Of a DNA stretch of 64,000 nt, positions 45,904 to 55,911 are shown piece by piece. A program made the position numbers and the translations under genes. The DNA comes from Porphyrobacter sp. GA68 (lineage in GTDB: Bacteria; Pseudomonadota; Alphaproteobacteria; Sphingomonadales; Sphingomonadaceae): assembly GCF_022605525.1 (NCBI RefSeq), contig NZ_JAKQYJ010000002.1, forward strand, positions 496,001 to 560,000, in the 5' to 3' direction. Below the pieces are notes generated by a model. That model made no database searches. It had not been told where the DNA came from and saw only the letters and a program-made list of their open reading frames with translations. The first letter of the stretch is position 1. Every line of letters begins with the position of its first letter.

Positions 45904-48078
45904 ATGACCACATTGCCGATGCCAGGCAAGGCGTACGATGCTGCAATGCAGCGCTCTTGGCTGACACGCGTCTCCTTGTCCAGATGGACGGACAAAGTCG
46001 AAGCGTTCCTGACAACCAGCGCCAATGATCGTGGACCCTGGCTGACGGTAGCGCTGGGCGCGGGAATTGCGACATGGTTTGCGCTGCCGTCCCCCATGCA
46101 CTGGGTAGCCGCGATGACAGGGCTGCTGCTCTGCGCCGTGACGGTCTGGGGGGTCTGGGGTCGCCGGGCTGATCGCAATCTCCTTTTGCTTGCAGGGACG
46201 ACCATGCCGCTGGTGTGCGCGGCGGGACTGGCGCTGGTATGGACTAAATCGGAACTGGTGGGTGCCGCCGCGATACCCCACCCGCAGGTAAGGGTGCTAA
46301 ATGCGGTGGTTCTGGAACGCACCGAACAGCCCGCTAACGACCGTGTCCGCTTGCTGCTGGCCGTGCGGGACGCCGACGACGGGCGGGCAATGAAAGTCCG
46401 GCTCAACGTGCCACTTGCCAGGGACGGAGGATCGCTCCGGGAAGGAGCGCATCTGCGCCTGCGCGCAAGGCTGCTTCCGCCAGCGCCGCCGCTGGTACCC
46501 GGCGCATATGATTTCGCAAGAAAGGCATGGTTCGACGGGCTCTCCGCATCCGGCACACTGATCGGAGATGTCGAGATATCGAAGGCGCCGCCCGCACAGG
46601 GTGAATTACTACCCGATTTGCAGCGCCGTTTGGCAGCGCACGTCAGAGGGCAAGTGGAGGGGTCCGCCGGCACTATCGCGGCCGCCTTCGCCAGCGGCGA
46701 TCGCGGTGCCATCTCTCAGGTCGACGAAGATGCGATGCGCGACTCCGGGCTAACGCACCTTCTTTCGATCAGCGGATTGCATGTCAGCGCCCTTGTCGGG
46801 GCATGCTATCTGGTTTCGCTGAAACTGCTCGGGCTATGGCCGTGGCTTGCGCTCCGTGTCCGGCTGCCACTGCTTGCGGCGGGCATCGGCGCTGCCGGCG
46901 GGGTAGGCTATACCTTGCTGACCGGAGCCGAGGTTCCGACCGTCCGAAGTTGCCTTGCGGCCCTGCTCGTTCTGGCTGCGATGGCTCTCGGTCGCGAGCC
47001 GCTGTCGCTAAGGATGATCGCGGTTGCCGCGGCCGTGGTGATGCTGTTTTCTCCTGAGGCACTGCTTGGGCCGAGCTTCCAGATGAGCTTCGCGGCAGTG
47101 ATTGCCATCGTGGCGCTGCACGGGTCGGAGCCGATGCGCAAGTTTCTCGCTAGGTCGGGCGAGAGCTTGACGCACAGGCTAGGGCGGCAGACTGCCGCTT
47201 TGTTCCTGACCGGCGTGGTTATCGAGCTGGCGCTCACCCCCATTGTTATGTTCCATTTCCATCGCTCCGGCTTTTACGGAGCATTTGCGAATGTGATGGC
47301 CATTCCGCTCGTCACGTTCTGCGCCATGCCGCTGATCGCGTTCGCCTTGCTGCTTGACGTGGTGGGAGTAGGCGCGCCAGCATGGTGGGCGGTCGAGCAG
47401 TCGCTCAACCTGCTGCTCGAAATAGCCCGCTTCACGGCCGCGCAGCCGGGAGCTGTCAGACTGTTTCCGCAAATGGATCGAGCAACCATCGCCCTGTTCG
47501 CCATAGGTGGAATGTGGCTTGCTCTGTGGCGCGGTCCGGTCCGGCTTGCGGGGCTGCTGCCGGTTGGGGTGGCGACGATCCTGCTCATTCTGACGCCCGT
47601 GCCGGATGTGCTCGTCACGGGCGATGGGAAGAATGCGGCGATCCGCGATTCATCCGGCAAGCTCCTGATCCTGCGCGGAGAACCCGGCGGCTATGCCGTT
47701 GAACAGCTGCAGGAGTTGTCCGCGACAGACGGTGACGTTCTCCACCTGGCGAGTTGGCGCGACGCCGCTTGCAGCCCGGAGTTCTGTGTCGCCAACGTAC
47801 CGGGCAGGGGCCGCGAATGGCGCCTGCTTCTTGCCCGCAACAACGTCATGATCGAGGAGCGGCAGCTTGCCGCAGCCTGTTCGCAGGTGGACATCGTGAT
47901 TGCAGGCCGCCGGCTGCCCCGCAGTTGCCGGCCAGCCTGGCTGAAGGCAGATCGCCAGCATCTCTCCCGTACAGGAGGCATCGCCATTTACCTGGACAAA
48001 CATCGCGTGGAAGCGGTGGCCGACCATCAGGGCCGGCACGGCTGGTGGAGCGCGCCCGACCGAAACGGAGGTCAGTGA
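45904..48078 (+). CDS. comEC: ComEC/Rec2 family competence-type membrane protein
   Basis: A 724-residue polytopic protein for passage of single-stranded DNA across the inner membrane. After two or three N-terminal helices comes the DUF4131 (OB-like) region, then the competence domain with [19 protein letters not shown] (signature) and [16 protein letters not shown]. The C terminus (about 590-724) is a shortened lactamase-like region; no HxHxDH zinc motif is seen. The start at 45904 is divergent from gltX by 52 bases. It overlaps lexA tail to tail by seven bases. The order lexA-comEC-gltX-gltA is the usual alphaproteobacterial one. Confidence 0.92.
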   Translation: MTTLPMPGKAYDAAMQRSWLTRVSLSRWTDKVEAFLTTSANDRGPWLTVALGAGIATWFALPSPMHWVAAMTGLLLCAVTVWGVWGRRADRNLLLLAGTTMPLVCAAGLALVWTKSELVGAAAIPHPQVRVLNAVVLERTEQPANDRVRLLLAVRDADDGRAMKVRLNVPLARDGGSLREGAHLRLRARLLPPAPPLVPGAYDFARKAWFDGLSASGTLIGDVEISKAPPAQGELLPDLQRRLAAHVRGQVEGSAGTIAAAFASGDRGAISQVDEDAMRDSGLTHLLSISGLHVSALVGACYLVSLKLLGLWPWLALRVRLPLLAAGIGAAGGVGYTLLTGAEVPTVRSCLAALLVLAAMALGREPLSLRMIAVAAAVVMLFSPEALLGPSFQMSFAAVIAIVALHGSEPMRKFLARSGESLTHRLGRQTAALFLTGVVIELALTPIVMFHFHRSGFYGAFANVMAIPLVTFCAMPLIAFALLLDVVGVGAPAWWAVEQSLNLLLEIARFTAAQPGAVRLFPQMDRATIALFAIGGMWLALWRGPVRLAGLLPVGVATILLILTPVPDVLVTGDGKNAAIRDSSGKLLILRGEPGGYAVEQLQELSATDGDVLHLASWRDAACSPEFCVANVPGRGREWRLLLARNNVMIEERQLAAACSQVDIVIAGRRLPRSCRPAWLKADRQHLSRTGGIAIYLDKHRVEAVADHQGRHGWWSAPDRNGGQ

Positions 48079-48758
48079 TAGCGGCGAAGCAGTCCTGCCA
48101 ACCGGCCCTGAACCTTGACCTGATGCGCCTCATACACCTGCGGATCATAGGCCGAGTTCGCCGGATCAAGGCGAATGCGTCCGTTGTCGCGCCGCAGATA
48201 CTTGAGCGTCGCTTCCTCGTCGTTGACGAGCGCGACCACGATTTCTCCGTCGCGGGCGGTTTCCGTGCGGCGCACCAGCGCGTAGTCACCGTCGAATATC
48301 CCCGCCTCGACCATGGAGTCACCGGAAACTTCGAGCGCGTAATGCTCTCCTGGTCCAAGCAGGGCGGACGGCACGCTCAGGCTGACGCGGTCCTCGATAG
48401 CTTCGATGGGAACGCCCGCGGCTATTCGGCCATGCAGCGGCAACTCGACGATATCGTTCGCGGGTTGCCGCAGATCCGCTCTGCCGAAGCTGCTCGTGCT
48501 GATCGTGCGCGGTGACGATTGCCTGGTCGCCAGGCTGCTCCTGTCGTCTGCGTTGCGCAGAACTTCCAGAGCACGGGCACGATTGGGCAGACGGCGGATG
48601 AAGCCGCGTTCTTCCAACGCTGAAATCAGACGATGCACACCTGACTTGCTGCGCAGGTCGAGCGCTTCTCTCATTTCTTCAAATGATGGCGAAACGCCGC
48701 TCACCTCCAGTCGCGCTTGAATGAAATTGAGCAATTCGTGTTGCTTTGCAGTAAGCAT
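48072..48758 (-). CDS. lexA: LexA repressor
   Basis: The 228-residue SOS repressor. Winged helix-turn-helix at the N terminus ([17 protein letters not shown]...[11 protein letters not shown]...[18 protein letters not shown]). The self-cleavage bond is Ala114-Gly115 ([11 protein letters not shown]), the nucleophile Ser148 (SGDSMVEAG) and the base Lys186 (ATLKYLRR). Start at the ATG 48758 with GAGAGG seven bases upstream. An SOS box lies over the transcription start of its own promoter, so it should repress itself. Confidence 0.97.
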   Translation of the reverse strand: MLTAKQHELLNFIQARLEVSGVSPSFEEMREALDLRSKSGVHRLISALEERGFIRRLPNRARALEVLRNADDRSSLATRQSSPRTISTSSFGRADLRQPANDIVELPLHGRIAAGVPIEAIEDRVSLSVPSALLGPGEHYALEVSGDSMVEAGIFDGDYALVRRTETARDGEIVVALVNDEEATLKYLRRDNGRIRLDPANSAYDPQVYEAHQVKVQGRLAGLLRRYH

Positions 48759-48808
48759 CAAACCTCTCCCGCGAGACAGGCCAAGTCATCATTCCGGGAC
48801 GACATGGT

Positions 48809-48823
48809 GAACGGATGCAGAAC
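48809..48823 (-). promoter_or_regulatory. SOS box (LexA operator) of lexA
   Basis: On the minus strand the site reads GTTCTGCATCCGTTC, an exact GTTC-N7-GTTC direct repeat, the alphaproteobacterial LexA operator. It begins at the last base of the -10 element and covers the likely transcription start. Confidence 0.85.
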
Positions 48824-48851
48824 AATTAGGCAACTTTGCTCGCAACGTCAA
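48823..48851 (-). promoter_or_regulatory. Promoter of lexA
   Basis: TTGACG (48851-48846), a 17-base spacer and TAATTG (48828-48823) form a good sigma-70 type promoter pointing into lexA. The SOS box directly follows. Confidence 0.7.
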
Positions 48852-48940
48852 GTAACCGGTGCAATTGTCGCAAAGCGTGCAAGAGGTCTTGCTATGAATT
48901 TGTGATGGTGGCGCCGCCTGCCGCCTTCCGCCTGGCCTGT

Positions 48941-49726
48941 TCAGCCCTGAAGAAGGCGTTGCGTCGCGGCGTGGATGTCCTGCTGCCGCATCAGGCTTTC
49001 GCCCACCAGAAAACAGCGGATGCCGCTGCGCTCCAGTTGTTGACAATCATCATGAGTAGAGATGCCGCTTTCGGCAACAAGGAGGGCGTTCGGCGGGGCC
49101 AGTGGAGCGAGACGTTCGCAGACCGAAAGGTCGGTCGAAAATGTTTTCAGGTCGCGATTGTTGATGCCGATCAGACGAGATTGCAGGTGCCAGGCACGCT
49201 CCATCTCTGATTCATCATGCACTTCGACCAGCACGTCCATCCCGCAATCCCGCGCTGCCGCTTCCAGTTGCAGCATGACCGCATCTTCCAGGATCGCCGC
49301 GATCAGCAGGATCGCATCTGCGCCCGCCGCCCGCGCCTCGTAAACCTGCCAAGGGTCGATCATGAAATCCTTGCGCAGAACCGGCAAGTGGCAGGCGGCG
49401 CGGGCGGATCGCAGGTAGTCCTGATGCCCGGCAAAGAACTGCTCGTCAGTCAGAACTGACAGGCATGCCGCCCCTCCTGCTTCGTAAGCCGCGGCCAGAG
49501 CGGGCGGGTCGAAGTCGTGGCGGATCAGCCCCTTTGACGGACTCGCCCGCTTCACCTCGGCGATCAGCGCAAAGCCGTTACCTGCCGCTGAGGCGAGCGC
49601 CTGCTGGAAACCGCGTGGAGCGCTTTGCTCCGCCGCGCGCCGTTCGAGATCGCCGAGCGTCGCCTTTGCTTTGCCGCTCGCGACCTCCTCGCGCTTGACC
49701 GCGCAGATTTCGTCAAGCTTGTTCAC
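48941..49726 (-). CDS. trpC: Indole-3-glycerol phosphate synthase
   Basis: A 261-residue TIM-barrel enzyme of tryptophan synthesis. Catalytic motifs: [11 protein letters not shown] (Lys), [26 protein letters not shown] (Lys), [18 protein letters not shown] and VAESGIS. The start overlaps the trpD stop by four bases (ATGA). It is the last gene of the trp unit; the next gene on the strand is lexA after a 182-base gap, where other alphaproteobacteria often carry moaC and moeA. Confidence 0.96.
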   Translation of the reverse strand: MNKLDEICAVKREEVASGKAKATLGDLERRAAEQSAPRGFQQALASAAGNGFALIAEVKRASPSKGLIRHDFDPPALAAAYEAGGAACLSVLTDEQFFAGHQDYLRSARAACHLPVLRKDFMIDPWQVYEARAAGADAILLIAAILEDAVMLQLEAAARDCGMDVLVEVHDESEMERAWHLQSRLIGINNRDLKTFSTDLSVCERLAPLAPPNALLVAESGISTHDDCQQLERSGIRCFLVGESLMRQQDIHAATQRLLQG

Positions 49727-50730
49727 GTGCCATTCCTTTGCGCCATGGCGATCCAGTCATGCAGCAACTGCCGCGCACGTCCGCTGTCGAGACTGGCTTC
49801 GGCCAGGGCACGCCGTTCGTGCCAGTCCGCTCCCTTGCCCGCAACATGGAACGCGGCCGCTGCGTTCAGCACCACTGCGTCCCTGTATGGTCCGGGCGAC
49901 CCGTCCAGCAACGCACGCAGCGCCGCCGCGTTATGCCGGGGATCGCCTCCGCGAATGGACTGCACGGGGGAATGCGGCAGGCCGACATCCTGTGCGGTCA
50001 TGCGTCGCATCAGATAGGTTTCGCCGCGAACCTCGGCGATCTCGTTACCCCCAGCCAAGCTCAGTTCATCGAGCCCTTCGTCGCCCGACACAATCATGGT
50101 GTGCCGCGTTCCCAGCATCGCCTTCGCCGCCGCGTAGATGGGCACATAGGCGGGGCGTGCGATGCCGATCAGTTGGCTCTCCACGCGCGCTGGGTTGGAG
50201 AGCGGACCCATCAAGTTGAAAATGGTCCGCCGGCCGATCCGCTGCCGTATTGGCTGGATTCGGCGCATCGCGGGATGGTGGTTCGCGGCAAAGAGGAAGC
50301 AGATGCCCAGTTCCGCCAGGGTACGCTCTGCCGATCTGCCGGCTGCGGCCATGTCCAGGCCCAGAACCTCCAGCGTATCAGCGGCGCCCGAGCGGGACGA
50401 GGCAGCGCGATTGCCGTGCTTGGCTACCGGCACACCCGCGGCGGCTACCACGAGGCTGACCGCCGTGGAGACGTTCAGCGTGTGATGGCCGTCACCTCCG
50501 GTTCCGCAGACGTCGATCGTGCCTGGCGGCGCGTCGACAGGGAGGAGCCGGGCTCTGAGCGCCTGTGCCGCGCCGGCAATCTCCTCGGCCGTTTCGCTGC
50601 GCTCGGTCAAGCCGATGAGGAAATCGGCAATCGTCTCCTCTGGCAGGGTGGCATCGTCGAGGATCCTGCCGAACACTGCCTCTGCCGCTTGGGCATCAAG
50701 GCGGACCAGCGGGTCAGGCATACCGTTCAT
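49723..50730 (-). CDS. trpD: Anthranilate phosphoribosyltransferase
   Basis: A 335-residue enzyme that joins anthranilate to PRPP. The PRPP-binding loop is [16 protein letters not shown], followed by [15 protein letters not shown] and the conserved [13 protein letters not shown]. The ATG at 50730 overlaps the trpG stop (ATGA); an ATG at 50721 is an alternative start three codons in. Confidence 0.95.
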   Translation of the reverse strand: MNGMPDPLVRLDAQAAEAVFGRILDDATLPEETIADFLIGLTERSETAEEIAGAAQALRARLLPVDAPPGTIDVCGTGGDGHHTLNVSTAVSLVVAAAGVPVAKHGNRAASSRSGAADTLEVLGLDMAAAGRSAERTLAELGICFLFAANHHPAMRRIQPIRQRIGRRTIFNLMGPLSNPARVESQLIGIARPAYVPIYAAAKAMLGTRHTMIVSGDEGLDELSLAGGNEIAEVRGETYLMRRMTAQDVGLPHSPVQSIRGGDPRHNAAALRALLDGSPGPYRDAVVLNAAAAFHVAGKGADWHERRALAEASLDSGRARQLLHDWIAMAQRNGT

Positions 50731-51326
50731 GCCGCGGCGCGCGCGTCGGCGTCGCAGATGGCCAGAAAGTTTGCCAACAGGGCATGCCCATGCTGTGTGG
50801 CAATGCTTTCCGGATGGAACTGGACACCGTGGATGGGGAGCGCCCGATGACGCAGACCCATGACGGCAGTGCCGTCGATACCGGGAGTCGTGCTGGTCGC
50901 GTTGACGATCAGGGTATCCGGCACGTCTTCGACCACCAACGAATGATAGCGGGTGGCCGTGAACGGCGATGGCAGCCCGGTGAACACCCCGCTCTGATCG
51001 TGCGCCACCTCGCTGGTCTTGCCGTGCATCAGGCCGCCACGCACCACACGTGCGCCGAAGTGCTGCCCGATTGCCTGATGACCCAGGCACACGCCGAGAA
51101 GCGGACGACCAGCCTCGGCGCAGGCAGCGACGAGTTCCAGGCTGATGCCCGCCTCGGAAGGAGTGCACGGCCCTGGTGAAATGAGAAACCCCGACGCACC
51201 GGCCGACATGGCCTCGTCAACGGTGAGGGCGTCGTTGCGGACGACCTCCACCTTGGAGCCCAGCTCCAGCAGATAGTGCACAAGGTTGTAGGTGAAGCTG
51301 TCGTAATTATCGAGAACCAGGATCAT
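50727..51326 (-). CDS. trpG: Anthranilate synthase glutamine amidotransferase subunit
   Basis: A 199-residue class I amidotransferase that supplies ammonia to Trp[16 protein letters not shown] at the front, the nucleophile Cys in [15 protein letters not shown], and the HPES motif with His near the C terminus. The start at 51326 overlaps the lipoprotein gene stop by four bases. It is separated from trpE by that lipoprotein gene. Confidence 0.95.
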   Translation of the reverse strand: MILVLDNYDSFTYNLVHYLLELGSKVEVVRNDALTVDEAMSAGASGFLISPGPCTPSEAGISLELVAACAEAGRPLLGVCLGHQAIGQHFGARVVRGGLMHGKTSEVAHDQSGVFTGLPSPFTATRYHSLVVEDVPDTLIVNATSTTPGIDGTAVMGLRHRALPIHGVQFHPESIATQHGHALLANFLAICDADARAAA

Positions 51327-52186
51327 TCGGTGTTCGCCCGCCTGTCGACGATGATCAGAGGTCCCAGCGGGCTGGCATCGTCCATCCTTCCGTTTGCGGG
51401 ACTCCACAAGGACGATACCTTGGCATCGAGGTGGAGCGCATCGCCTACCTCAAGCTTGTCCCGGTACAGACGCGCGAGCTTGCCGAAACTCACCGGCGCA
51501 TTGCTGATGACGAAGTGCGCCCGGCCGTTTGCATCAACACCCACGGCGTTGCGAAACACCCGATCATCGCCATCCGGCGCGATATCGGGATGCAGCCGCC
51601 CTTCGATGACCAGCATGGGACCGGACTGCGTACCGAACTTGGGTCGCTCTGAAACCGTCTTGAGGAAGGCGTCAGAGGTCATGATCTGCCATTGATCGTC
51701 GGTCCCGAAGAACACGCCGTTGGGCTTGGCGTAGAAATCGCCTTCGCCGGTGCCGGTGTTCAGCGTGTGCAGCCGCTCTCCATCCTCGACGAAGTAGCCG
51801 ATGGGCTGGCCATCTTCATCGAACATTCCGGCATTAAACGCAAAGGCGACCGACGCGGCCGCGTCACCGGCGTTGGCGGCATAGCGGGCAAAGCTGCGCA
51901 GCGGTTGATCATCGCTTCCGCGCCACGCGGTACGGATCGTGTGGCGTGCCGGAACAGCGAGGCAATGCGTGAAGGATGTATTCTCGAAGATCACCGGGCG
52001 GCAGGACGATTCCACCTGCACCCGCGATTCGTTCGGGCTGGATTGCTGAGACGGGGTGGCGGTGTCGGCCGCGCCAGTACGAATGGGCGTTCGAACCAGC
52101 GGATCGCCGGGCTGCTGCTGGTCGCATCCCGCAGCAAGCGCGAGAATCAGGCTCAGTGGGAACAGGGCTTTCGAGCGGAGCATCAT
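51323..52186 (-). CDS. Lipoprotein of the phosphodiester glycosidase (DUF2233/NAGPA) family, inside the trp operon
   Basis: A 287-residue protein with a lipoprotein signal (Leu/Ala core, lipobox LALAAGC with Cys21) and a Ser/Thr/Gln-rich linker. The domain from about residue 85 has the family pattern: [64 protein letters not shown] and [12 protein letters not shown]. Relatives include the human uncovering enzyme and the bacterial SpoIIGA-neighbour YngK/phosphodiester glycosidases; a role on surface glycans is likely but unknown. It is coupled to trpG (ATGA) and starts eight bases after trpE. Start is the first or second of two ATGs (52186/52183). Confidence 0.85.
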   Translation of the reverse strand: MMLRSKALFPLSLILALAAGCDQQQPGDPLVRTPIRTGAADTATPSQQSSPNESRVQVESSCRPVIFENTSFTHCLAVPARHTIRTAWRGSDDQPLRSFARYAANAGDAAASVAFAFNAGMFDEDGQPIGYFVEDGERLHTLNTGTGEGDFYAKPNGVFFGTDDQWQIMTSDAFLKTVSERPKFGTQSGPMLVIEGRLHPDIAPDGDDRVFRNAVGVDANGRAHFVISNAPVSFGKLARLYRDKLEVGDALHLDAKVSSLWSPANGRMDDASPLGPLIIVDRRANTE

Positions 52187-52194
52187 CGTACGCT

Positions 52195-53727
52195 TTAGGT
52201 CAGCCGTTCGGCCGCCGCTAGTCTTCTGGCTTCATCGGCCGCCGCGAACAACGCGCCGGCCTTGGCCTCGCACTCCCTTTGCTCGGCTTCCGGGTCGCTG
52301 TCCTTCACGATGCCGGCGCCTGCCGTCACATGCATCAGGCCATCCTTGAGGACCGCTGTTCGAAGGACGATGCAACTGTCCACCGATCCGTCCGGAGCGA
52401 AATAGCCCACCGCTCCGGCGTAAGGACCGCGTACTTCGTTTTCCAGTTCAGCGATGATCTGGCAGGCCCGGACCTTGGGCGCGCCGCTGACAGTGCCTGC
52501 CGGAAACCCCGCCAGCACGGCGTTCAATGGACCCACGCCTTCGGCAAGTCTGCCCGTGACGTTGCTGACCAGATGCATGACATGGCTGTATCGTTCCACG
52601 GTATAGCTGGCCGTCACCTTCACGGTGCCGGACCGTGCAACGCGCCCCACATCGTTGCGCCCGAGGTCGAGCAGCATGAGATGCTCTGCACGCTCCTTCG
52701 GGTCGTTCAGCAGGTCAGTCTCCATCTGACGATCCGCGGCGGTGTCGCGGCCCCGCGGACGGGTGCCGGCGATCGGACGCACGGTCACATCCCCGTCCCG
52801 CACGCGAACGAGTATCTCCGGGCTTGATCCCACCAGCGCAAAGCCCGGCAGGTCCAGCAGATAGAGGAAGGGTGAAGGATTGATACGGCGCAGGGCGCGA
52901 TACAGGTCCAACGCGGGCAGATCGAAGTGGGCGGTGAAACGCTGCGCCAGGACAACCTGAAAAACGTCGCCTGCGGCGATATACTCCTGCGCCTGACGAA
53001 CCAGTTCACGATACCGGGTAGGGGCAAGGGCGGCTGCCGGAGAGTGTACCTCGGCCGGATCAGGACCTGAGCCGCGCTGTGTTCCAGGCGACATCGGGCC
53101 CGACTCCAGCCGGGCATGAAGTGCGCGGAGCCGCTCGCACGCCTCGTCGATACATTTCGATGCCTGCTCCGGAGGCAGGGGCTGAGATGTCCAGATGGGC
53201 GCGAGGGCAAACGCCTCATCCTTGAGCTGGTCGAATATGACCACTGCCGATGGCCGGACGAACGCCATATCAGGCAGGCACAAAGGATCGTGTGCGGGGG
53301 CTGGGAGGTCTTCGATCAAGGCCGTGACCTCAAACCCCAGATAGCCGACCAGGCTGGCGAGAACAGGGGGGAGGGCGGCAGGCACGTCGAAGCAGCATTC
53401 CCGGCGCAGCGACTCCAAAGCCTGCAAGGGGGCTTCCTCTAACGCGCCGAATGCCTCTCGATCCTTCTTCCAGACGCGGTTGATCCGGGCGCGCCCATTC
53501 TTGGCGGTGAACACAAGGTCCGGATCTACGCCCAGAAGGCTATAGCGGCCGCGGGTTTCACCACCCTCCACCGATTCGAGCAGGAAGTCGCCTCTTGCAG
53601 GCTCCATCAACCGCAGGGCTGCCGCAACCGGGGTCAGCGTGTCCGACACCATTTGCAGGTGCACGCAAGCGGGATGACCACGCGTCAAGCTGGCGGCTGC
53701 AACCTCCGCTCCCTGTATGTCGATCAT
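52195..53727 (-). CDS. trpE: Anthranilate synthase component I
   Basis: A 510-residue chorismate-using enzyme. N-terminal domain with LLESVEGGETRGRYSLLG (tryptophan feedback site includes the LLES serine). Catalytic domain: DVFQVVLAQRF, SPFLYLLDLP, PIAGTRPRG, DLGRNDVGRVA, AGFPAGTVSGAPK and CIVLRTA...AGAGIVKDSDPE. The start at 53727 fits the family; longer readings enter ppiD. It lies 16 bases after the ppiD stop. No leader peptide with a Trp run was seen between them, so attenuation at this point is unlikely. Confidence 0.96.
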   Translation of the reverse strand: MIDIQGAEVAAASLTRGHPACVHLQMVSDTLTPVAAALRLMEPARGDFLLESVEGGETRGRYSLLGVDPDLVFTAKNGRARINRVWKKDREAFGALEEAPLQALESLRRECCFDVPAALPPVLASLVGYLGFEVTALIEDLPAPAHDPLCLPDMAFVRPSAVVIFDQLKDEAFALAPIWTSQPLPPEQASKCIDEACERLRALHARLESGPMSPGTQRGSGPDPAEVHSPAAALAPTRYRELVRQAQEYIAAGDVFQVVLAQRFTAHFDLPALDLYRALRRINPSPFLYLLDLPGFALVGSSPEILVRVRDGDVTVRPIAGTRPRGRDTAADRQMETDLLNDPKERAEHLMLLDLGRNDVGRVARSGTVKVTASYTVERYSHVMHLVSNVTGRLAEGVGPLNAVLAGFPAGTVSGAPKVRACQIIAELENEVRGPYAGAVGYFAPDGSVDSCIVLRTAVLKDGLMHVTAGAGIVKDSDPEAEQRECEAKAGALFAAADEARRLAAAERLT

Positions 53728-53743
53728 CGGCTGATGTGCAGAC

Positions 53744-55675
53744 TTACTCGGTGCCGGTGAGCTGGCGTCGTACAGCCGTGAAAGCGGCGTCGTTCCGCTC
53801 GTAACCGACTGCAGCGCGAGCGGCCGCTGCCAGTTGCTGCGCGTATTCGTCTCCGAGCAGCGGTCCGAGGGACGAGCGGGCCTGCGCAACCAGTGGGTCG
53901 CTGGACGCCAGCGCCCCCGCCTCGACCGACTGAAGATCCACGACGTAGTATCCCAGGCCCTGCTCGGCCTCCAGCTTCTTTGATGTACCCGAAGCCATGC
54001 TGAACAACAGAGCGAGCGGCGGGGGCACCCGCTGCGAAGCAGTCTGGGCCAGTTGCTCTCGGGTCAAGTCAATGTTTTCGATCTGCGCCTGGGTTACGCT
54101 GGCCGCAGCAGCGGCTTGCGCCAGGGTGCGTTCGCCCTGAGCTTGGGCGGCGAGCCGGTCGGCGGCCCGGCTGGCAGCGGCCAGACCCTGGGCCAGGCGC
54201 CATGCCGTCGCAACGTCGCCGCGGATTTCCGCCAGCGGAGCCACACCGCTTTCAGTGATCCGCTGCACATCGAATAACAGATACTCCCCCGGGGCGATCT
54301 CGGTCAGTTGCGGCTCGCTCTCCTCCATCTGGAACGCGGTCGCGACGGCAGGGCGCACCGCCGCATCGATCGTTTGATCAAGAGATCCATAGACGAGACC
54401 TTCGGCAGTGACAGGCGGAGTGGTCCGGACCTGAACTCCAAGTGTCTGGGCAACCTGCGGCAGCGAACTGCCCTGCGCGAGACGCTCTTCCACTTCTTCG
54501 CTCAAGGCATTCAGCGCCTCGGTGCGATTGCGCTCCCGAAGGGTGGCGGCGATCTCACCCCTTGCCTGAGCCAAGGTGCGGCCCGGCTGCCGCGTGATGT
54601 TCGTCACTTGTGCAACGTGCCATCCCAATGCGCTTCTGGCCGGAGCGGTCAAAGCGCCCGCAGGTGCCGCAAAGTAGGCCTGCGCTACTCCTTCGGAAGC
54701 CTGCTGGGTTAAAGCGGCGCGGCTGAGTGCGTTAAGATTGGTCGTCCGCAGACCAACCTGCTGCGCCGCGTTGGCAAGCGACTGGCCACCCTGCGCAGCC
54801 TGCCTGATGGCATTTGCCTGATCCTGTGTGGCGGCGATTACCTGGGTGAAACTGCGCGTCTCGGATGCCGCGAACTGCGCCTGATTGGCTTGATAGTAAG
54901 CAGCGATCGCTGCCTCGGTCGGCTCGACTTGCCCGCTCACCGCGTCGGCTCCGAAGGTGGCAAAGCGCAAGATGCGTCGTTCCGGCCGGATGAACCGATC
55001 CCGGTTCGTCTGGTAAAATGCCTGCAACTGCGCGTCTGTGGGGTCGCCCGCAGGGGCGAAAGCCGCACTTGGAAGGAACGCGATCGTTCCGCGCCGGCGC
55101 TCCTTGAACAGCGCAGCGTAGCGCTGGGCCACGGAACTGGGGATCACCGTGCCATAGGTCGCCGGCCGCAGCAGTTGCTGCGCCAGCAGGCCGGCAGCCA
55201 GATCATCCCGAACCAGCCGGTCGTTCAGCCCCTGGGCAGCAAGCGCCTGCGTATAGATCGCCTGATTGAACCGGCCATCGGGCCCGCGAAACGCGGAGAT
55301 GCCCTGTATCTCGCTGTTGACGAGATTGGTCCCGGCGCGCAGCCCGATGCGGCCGGCATATTCTGCGATGGCTGTCCGGCTGACCATCTGCTCCAGAACC
55401 TGCTCAAGACCGCCCTGTGCGACGAATGCCGACATCGACAAGGTGGGATCCTGCTGCCGCAGCCGCTGGACAGCATCGTTTGCGCTGCGGGTGAAATCAG
55501 CGGTAGAGATCCTGGTATCGCCGACAACCGCCACGCGGTCACCTCCCGCCACCCCGCCGAACATGGTGGTGTTGGCGACATCGCTGCTGGCGAAGGCGAA
55601 CGCGATCAGAGCCAAGAACCCCAGCGTGATGCCAAGACCCAGCTTGGACTTGAAGAAATTGCGGAAAAACTTCAT
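53744..55675 (-). CDS. PpiD/SurA-type periplasmic folding factor
   Basis: A 643-residue membrane-anchored chaperone. One N-terminal helix (about 15-31, LGITLGFLALIAFAFAS) after a basic start, then the SurA_N-type domain (GDTRISTADFTRSANDAVQR). The parvulin-like part lies at about 260-385, ending with SALGWHVAQVTNI, but the GGDLGW catalytic motif of active parvulins is not visible, so prolyl isomerase activity is doubtful. Tail ends in RRQLTGTE. The ATG at 55675 is used; 55717 would add 14 residues. It precedes trpE by 16 bases and is divergent from tpiA. Confidence 0.85.
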   Translation of the reverse strand: MKFFRNFFKSKLGLGITLGFLALIAFAFASSDVANTTMFGGVAGGDRVAVVGDTRISTADFTRSANDAVQRLRQQDPTLSMSAFVAQGGLEQVLEQMVSRTAIAEYAGRIGLRAGTNLVNSEIQGISAFRGPDGRFNQAIYTQALAAQGLNDRLVRDDLAAGLLAQQLLRPATYGTVIPSSVAQRYAALFKERRRGTIAFLPSAAFAPAGDPTDAQLQAFYQTNRDRFIRPERRILRFATFGADAVSGQVEPTEAAIAAYYQANQAQFAASETRSFTQVIAATQDQANAIRQAAQGGQSLANAAQQVGLRTTNLNALSRAALTQQASEGVAQAYFAAPAGALTAPARSALGWHVAQVTNITRQPGRTLAQARGEIAATLRERNRTEALNALSEEVEERLAQGSSLPQVAQTLGVQVRTTPPVTAEGLVYGSLDQTIDAAVRPAVATAFQMEESEPQLTEIAPGEYLLFDVQRITESGVAPLAEIRGDVATAWRLAQGLAAASRAADRLAAQAQGERTLAQAAAAASVTQAQIENIDLTREQLAQTASQRVPPPLALLFSMASGTSKKLEAEQGLGYYVVDLQSVEAGALASSDPLVAQARSSLGPLLGDEYAQQLAAAARAAVGYERNDAAFTAVRRQLTGTE

Positions 55676-55821
55676 CGCCCTGAATGCAACCCGTTCTGCT
55701 CTGTTTGCTGCGACCATGCATCCGCGGCGGAGGTGAGGCAGCTTGCTGTCGGCAATCCGCGCGGAATTCGTGCGGTGCCTTAACCGCCTTAGAAGATCAC
55801 GGCAACTGCGGTGCGTGCCTT

Positions 55822-55850
55822 TTGACCTGCGGCGAAAGGTGCGCTAGCGC
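55822..55850 (+). promoter_or_regulatory. Candidate promoter of tpiA
   Basis: TTGACC (55822-55827) followed after 17 bases by TAGCGC (55845-55850). The -35 is good, the -10 weak. It points to tpiA, 62 bases downstream. Confidence 0.35.
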
Positions 55851-55911
55851 GCCGATGCGGAAACGGGCGCTGACGCACACCGTCTCTCGACCAACAACAT
55901 CAGGAACACTT

